15,397 bases of DNA, from NCBI GenBank assembly GCA_040878005.1, contig JBBDMW010000041.1, positions 1 to 15,397 on the forward strand. Reading direction: 5' to 3'. Each line of letters begins with the position of its first letter. Position 1 is the first letter of the stretch. Under the pieces are notes generated by a model. The model did no database searches. It was not told the DNA's origin and saw only the letters and a list, made by a program, of their open reading frames with translations. A program made the translations under genes and the position numbers. Positions 13,390-15,397 of the stretch are shown here, one piece after another. The DNA is from JBBDMW01 sp040878005 (GTDB lineage Bacteria; Chloroflexota; Dehalococcoidia; Lucifugimonadales; Lucifugimonadaceae).

Positions 13390-14361
13390 ATGATTGAAGC
13401 AAGAGGACTGACAAAACGGTATGGATCAACCCTTGCCGTGGACCAACTGTCGTTTGAGATCAGACCAGGCGTCGTGACCGGCTTCCTGGGCCCCAACGGT
13501 GCTGGCAAAACCACGACGATGCGCATCATCCTTGGCCTGGATAACCCAACTGGGGGTTCGGTGACGGTGAATGGGCGGTCCTACCAGCGCTCGCCAGCGC
13601 CCATGCAGGAGATCGGGGCTTTACTCGATGCCAAGGCAGTAACCGGCAATCGGAGCGCATACAACCACCTGCTCTGGCTGGCGCAGGCGGGCGGCATACC
13701 CCGCCGTAAGATCGATGAGGTCCTCGACACCGTCGGCCTTACCGATGTTGCCGGAAGACGCGTCGGAGGGTTCTCCCTCGGAATGTACCAGCGCCTGGGC
13801 ATCGCGGCAGCTCTGCTGGGCGATCCCGGCATACTTCTGTTCGATGAACCGGTGAATGGCCTGGACCCCGAGGGCATAATCTGGATTCGCACCCTCATGA
13901 AGCGCCTCGCATCCGAGGGTCGGACGATCTTCGTTTCCAGCCACCTTATGAGCGAAATGGGGGAAACGGCCGACCACGTACTCGTGATAGGCAGGGGGCG
14001 CCTCATTGCAGACATGAGCGTCAGCGACCTGACCCAGCGCAGTTCTAGCAGCCACGTGAAGGTCATATCCCCGCAAAAGGAGGAGCTGGCGCCGCTGCTG
14101 ACGTCCCAGGGCGCCACGGTCCGGAATGGCGCAGATGGGGCGTTACTGGTGACAGGGATGGACGCCACACACATCAGCGACATTGCTGCAACGAATAATG
14201 TTCGCCTCCACGAGCTGTCTACCCAGCGGGCCAGCTTGGAAGCAGCGTTCCTGGAGCTGACCCGTGACAGCACCGAGTTTCAGACTGGCGCCGCCGGACA
14301 GGCTGATGCGTCCGACGTGGCCGAGACTGTTCGCGCACTGACCGACGAAAGGACCAACTGA
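13390..14361 (+). CDS. ABC-2 type transporter ATP-binding protein (second module)
   Basis: A 323-residue ATPase of the drug/bacteriocin-export (BcrA/DrrA-like) class. Walker A is GPNGAGKT (34-41), the Q-loop region is IGALLDAKAVTGNRSAYNHL with Asp in place of Gln, the signature is FSLGM (128-132), Walker B is LLFDEPVNGLDPEG (149-162, Glu153) and the switch His is H185 in SSHLMSEM. The roughly 100-residue C-terminal extension after about 205 is usual for this class. The ALLDAKAV-NRSAYNHLLWLA wording is, from memory, characteristic of actinobacterial members. The ATG at 13390 follows AAAGGAG by 5 bases; a TTG one codon earlier is too close. The permease starts one base after its stop. It probably exports a hydrophobic compound or peptide, but the substrate is not identifiable. 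Confidence 0.92.
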   Translation: MIEARGLTKRYGSTLAVDQLSFEIRPGVVTGFLGPNGAGKTTTMRIILGLDNPTGGSVTVNGRSYQRSPAPMQEIGALLDAKAVTGNRSAYNHLLWLAQAGGIPRRKIDEVLDTVGLTDVAGRRVGGFSLGMYQRLGIAAALLGDPGILLFDEPVNGLDPEGIIWIRTLMKRLASEGRTIFVSSHLMSEMGETADHVLVIGRGRLIADMSVSDLTQRSSSSHVKVISPQKEELAPLLTSQGATVRNGADGALLVTGMDATHISDIAATNNVRLHELSTQRASLEAAFLELTRDSTEFQTGAAGQADASDVAETVRALTDERTN

Positions 14362-14362
14362 C

Positions 14363-15199
14363 ATGACAACAGCTGATGCCACCTCGCAATCATCCACACT
14401 GCCTGCCGGCGGCCCCGGGTTCGCTGCAACACTGCTCTCTGAGTGGACCAAGCTGCGCTCCGTACGGTCCACCTATATCTTCATCGGCCTCGCCATAATC
14501 CTGTCCGTGGGCATGTCTGCTCTCATGTCGCTAATCGTCGGCAGCACATGGGAAGAGTGGCCCCCGGATCAACGGGCACAGTTCAATCCCGTCCTTTTTA
14601 GCTTGTTTGGCAGCGTATTCTTCGCCATCCTGATTTCGGTGCTGGGCGTGACCGTGGTTACGAACGAGTACTCCTCGGGCATGATGCGCCTGACACTGAC
14701 GGCAACACCCCGGCGCGGTCGAGTCCTCATGGCCAAGGTCCTGGTAATCGCCGCCGTATCGCTTGTGGCCGGAGCCATCGCCACATTTGGGATGTTGTCC
14801 GTTGGACTGGCCATCTTCAATTCATACGGCATGGAATCTGCCGGCCTGGGTGATGAAGACGCAGTACGCGCCATGATCGGCGTCATCCTGGTAAGCCCTG
14901 CGTATCCCATTGTGGGCGCCGCCATCGCTGTGCTCCTCCGCAGCACTGCTGGAGCAATTACCGCCATACTGGCGCTCATCTTCGCCCCCGGCATCTTCGG
15001 AGGGCTGCTGCCGGCCTGGTGGCAGGAGAACGTACTCAGCTTCGTCCTCGGCCCCGTGACTGACAGCATCGCCATCCAGCACCTCGATGACTCATCACTC
15101 ATGTACCTCGACTTTGAGGTCGCAGTGGTGGCGCTCGCCGTGTGGCTCATTGCCTTCGTTGGCGGTGCATACATGGTCCTGAAAAGACGGGACGCATAG
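14363..15199 (+). CDS. ABC-2 type transporter permease (second module)
   Basis: A 278-residue membrane subunit for the preceding ATPase. A Ser/Thr-rich N-terminal tail leads to the amphipathic SEWTKLRSVRSTY segment that precedes helix 1 in this class. About six helices follow (38-60, 77-100, 122-152, 168-191, 195-216 and 251-272). After helix 2 comes NEYSSGMMRLTLTATPRRGRVL (start near residue 101), the conserved cytoplasmic loop of ABC-2 permeases thought to touch the ATPase. The protein ends in KRRDA, with no MacB-like periplasmic domain. The ATG lies 9 bases after GAAAGGA and 1 base after the ATPase stop. A perfect hairpin follows 7 bases after its own stop, marking the likely operon end. 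Confidence 0.9.
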   Translation: MTTADATSQSSTLPAGGPGFAATLLSEWTKLRSVRSTYIFIGLAIILSVGMSALMSLIVGSTWEEWPPDQRAQFNPVLFSLFGSVFFAILISVLGVTVVTNEYSSGMMRLTLTATPRRGRVLMAKVLVIAAVSLVAGAIATFGMLSVGLAIFNSYGMESAGLGDEDAVRAMIGVILVSPAYPIVGAAIAVLLRSTAGAITAILALIFAPGIFGGLLPAWWQENVLSFVLGPVTDSIAIQHLDDSSLMYLDFEVAVVALAVWLIAFVGGAYMVLKRRDA

Positions 15200-15206
15200 A
15201 CGACAG

Positions 15207-15235
15207 GGCAGGGCGGCGCGAATGGCCGCCCTGCC
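15207..15235. terminator. Operon-end hairpin
   Basis: A perfect 11-bp GC-rich stem, GGCAGGGCGGC/GCCGCCCTGCC, with a 7-base loop starts just after the last permease stop. No T tract follows, so it may be a hairpin-only terminator or a 3'-end stability element. Confidence 0.6.
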
Positions 15236-15309
15236 AACACCTCACCCACCCGCCAGGTGACCTCGTCGCCACCTTGTCCTCGTCTCGCCACCCTTGGTCT
15301 CAACCGCCC

Positions 15310-15397
15310 TTTTTGTCTGGACCGGACACCCGAGCCGCCCATTGTCCGACGCGAAGCAAGTAAAGCCCCGAGCCGACAGGCGAGCCTCGAAGAGTGT
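15310..15397. repeat. Intergenic repeat family, copy C (cut by the window end)
   Basis: Identical to 10718-10805 except one base (T at 15342 for G at 10750), and in the same orientation. It ends only because the window ends. The upstream flank also resembles that of copy B loosely (GCCACCTT...CTC-ACCGC before the T run). It follows the ABC cluster and so forms the right bracket of a 4.6-kb repeat-flanked segment. Confidence 0.85.

Noticed and set aside
13116..13397. 93-codon open frame overlapping the start of the second ATPase
   Set aside because: No good Shine-Dalgarno at GTG 13116 or ATG 13194, no recognisable domain, and it runs through the hairpins; kept only as a point to test.

Overview
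The window is about 15.4 kb of GC-rich bacterial DNA. The N-terminus and overall sequence of the sliding clamp (dnaN), the mix of genes and the dispersed intergenic repeats suggest Chloroflexota, probably a Dehalococcoidia/SAR202-like lineage. This placement rests on remembered family resemblance, not on a search. No rRNA, tRNA or CRISPR array was seen.

Left region (1-3.9 kb, minus strand): a DedA-family membrane protein gene lies upstream of a large NAD-type formate dehydrogenase catalytic subunit gene. The dehydrogenase gene is one reading frame interrupted by an in-frame UGA exactly at the molybdenum-ligand position. The UGA is followed by a bacterial SECIS-like hairpin with a GGUCU loop, so the protein is almost certainly a selenoprotein and not two genes or a pseudogene. 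The DedA gene has no ATG/GTG/TTG in the right place; it appears to start at an AUA codon behind a GGAGGT Shine-Dalgarno.

Middle region (3.9-9.9 kb): a roughly 930-base gap holds a minus-strand terminator and an array of 11-bp direct repeats abutting a -35 box. It is followed by a small Fis-like helix-turn-helix gene and a cytochrome c lipoprotein gene, which has a CRP/FNR-like palindrome next to a TATAAT box. A strong bidirectional terminator separates these from larB (nickel-pincer cofactor synthesis, minus strand), which also seems to start at AUA. dnaN is transcribed divergently from larB from a good sigma-70-type promoter. A two-gene unit follows: an alpha/beta hydrolase and a SAM-dependent methyltransferase.

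Right region (9.9-15.4 kb): intergenic DNA rich in a modular repeat family surrounds a tiny glycine-zipper protein gene. Then comes a YtrA-type GntR repressor gene with a near-perfect 32-bp palindromic operator over its -10 box, translationally coupled by ATGA overlaps to an ABC ATPase and its permease. After a structured 356-base gap come a second ABC ATPase and an ABC-2 permease. All five proteins look actinobacterial in style, and the cluster is bracketed by two same-orientation repeat copies that are 87/88 identical where both are visible. Together this suggests an acquired exporter or resistance-type island. I found no clearly new multi-gene system. The most unusual signals are the two AUA starts, the 11-bp operator array and the repeat-bracketed ABC cluster.
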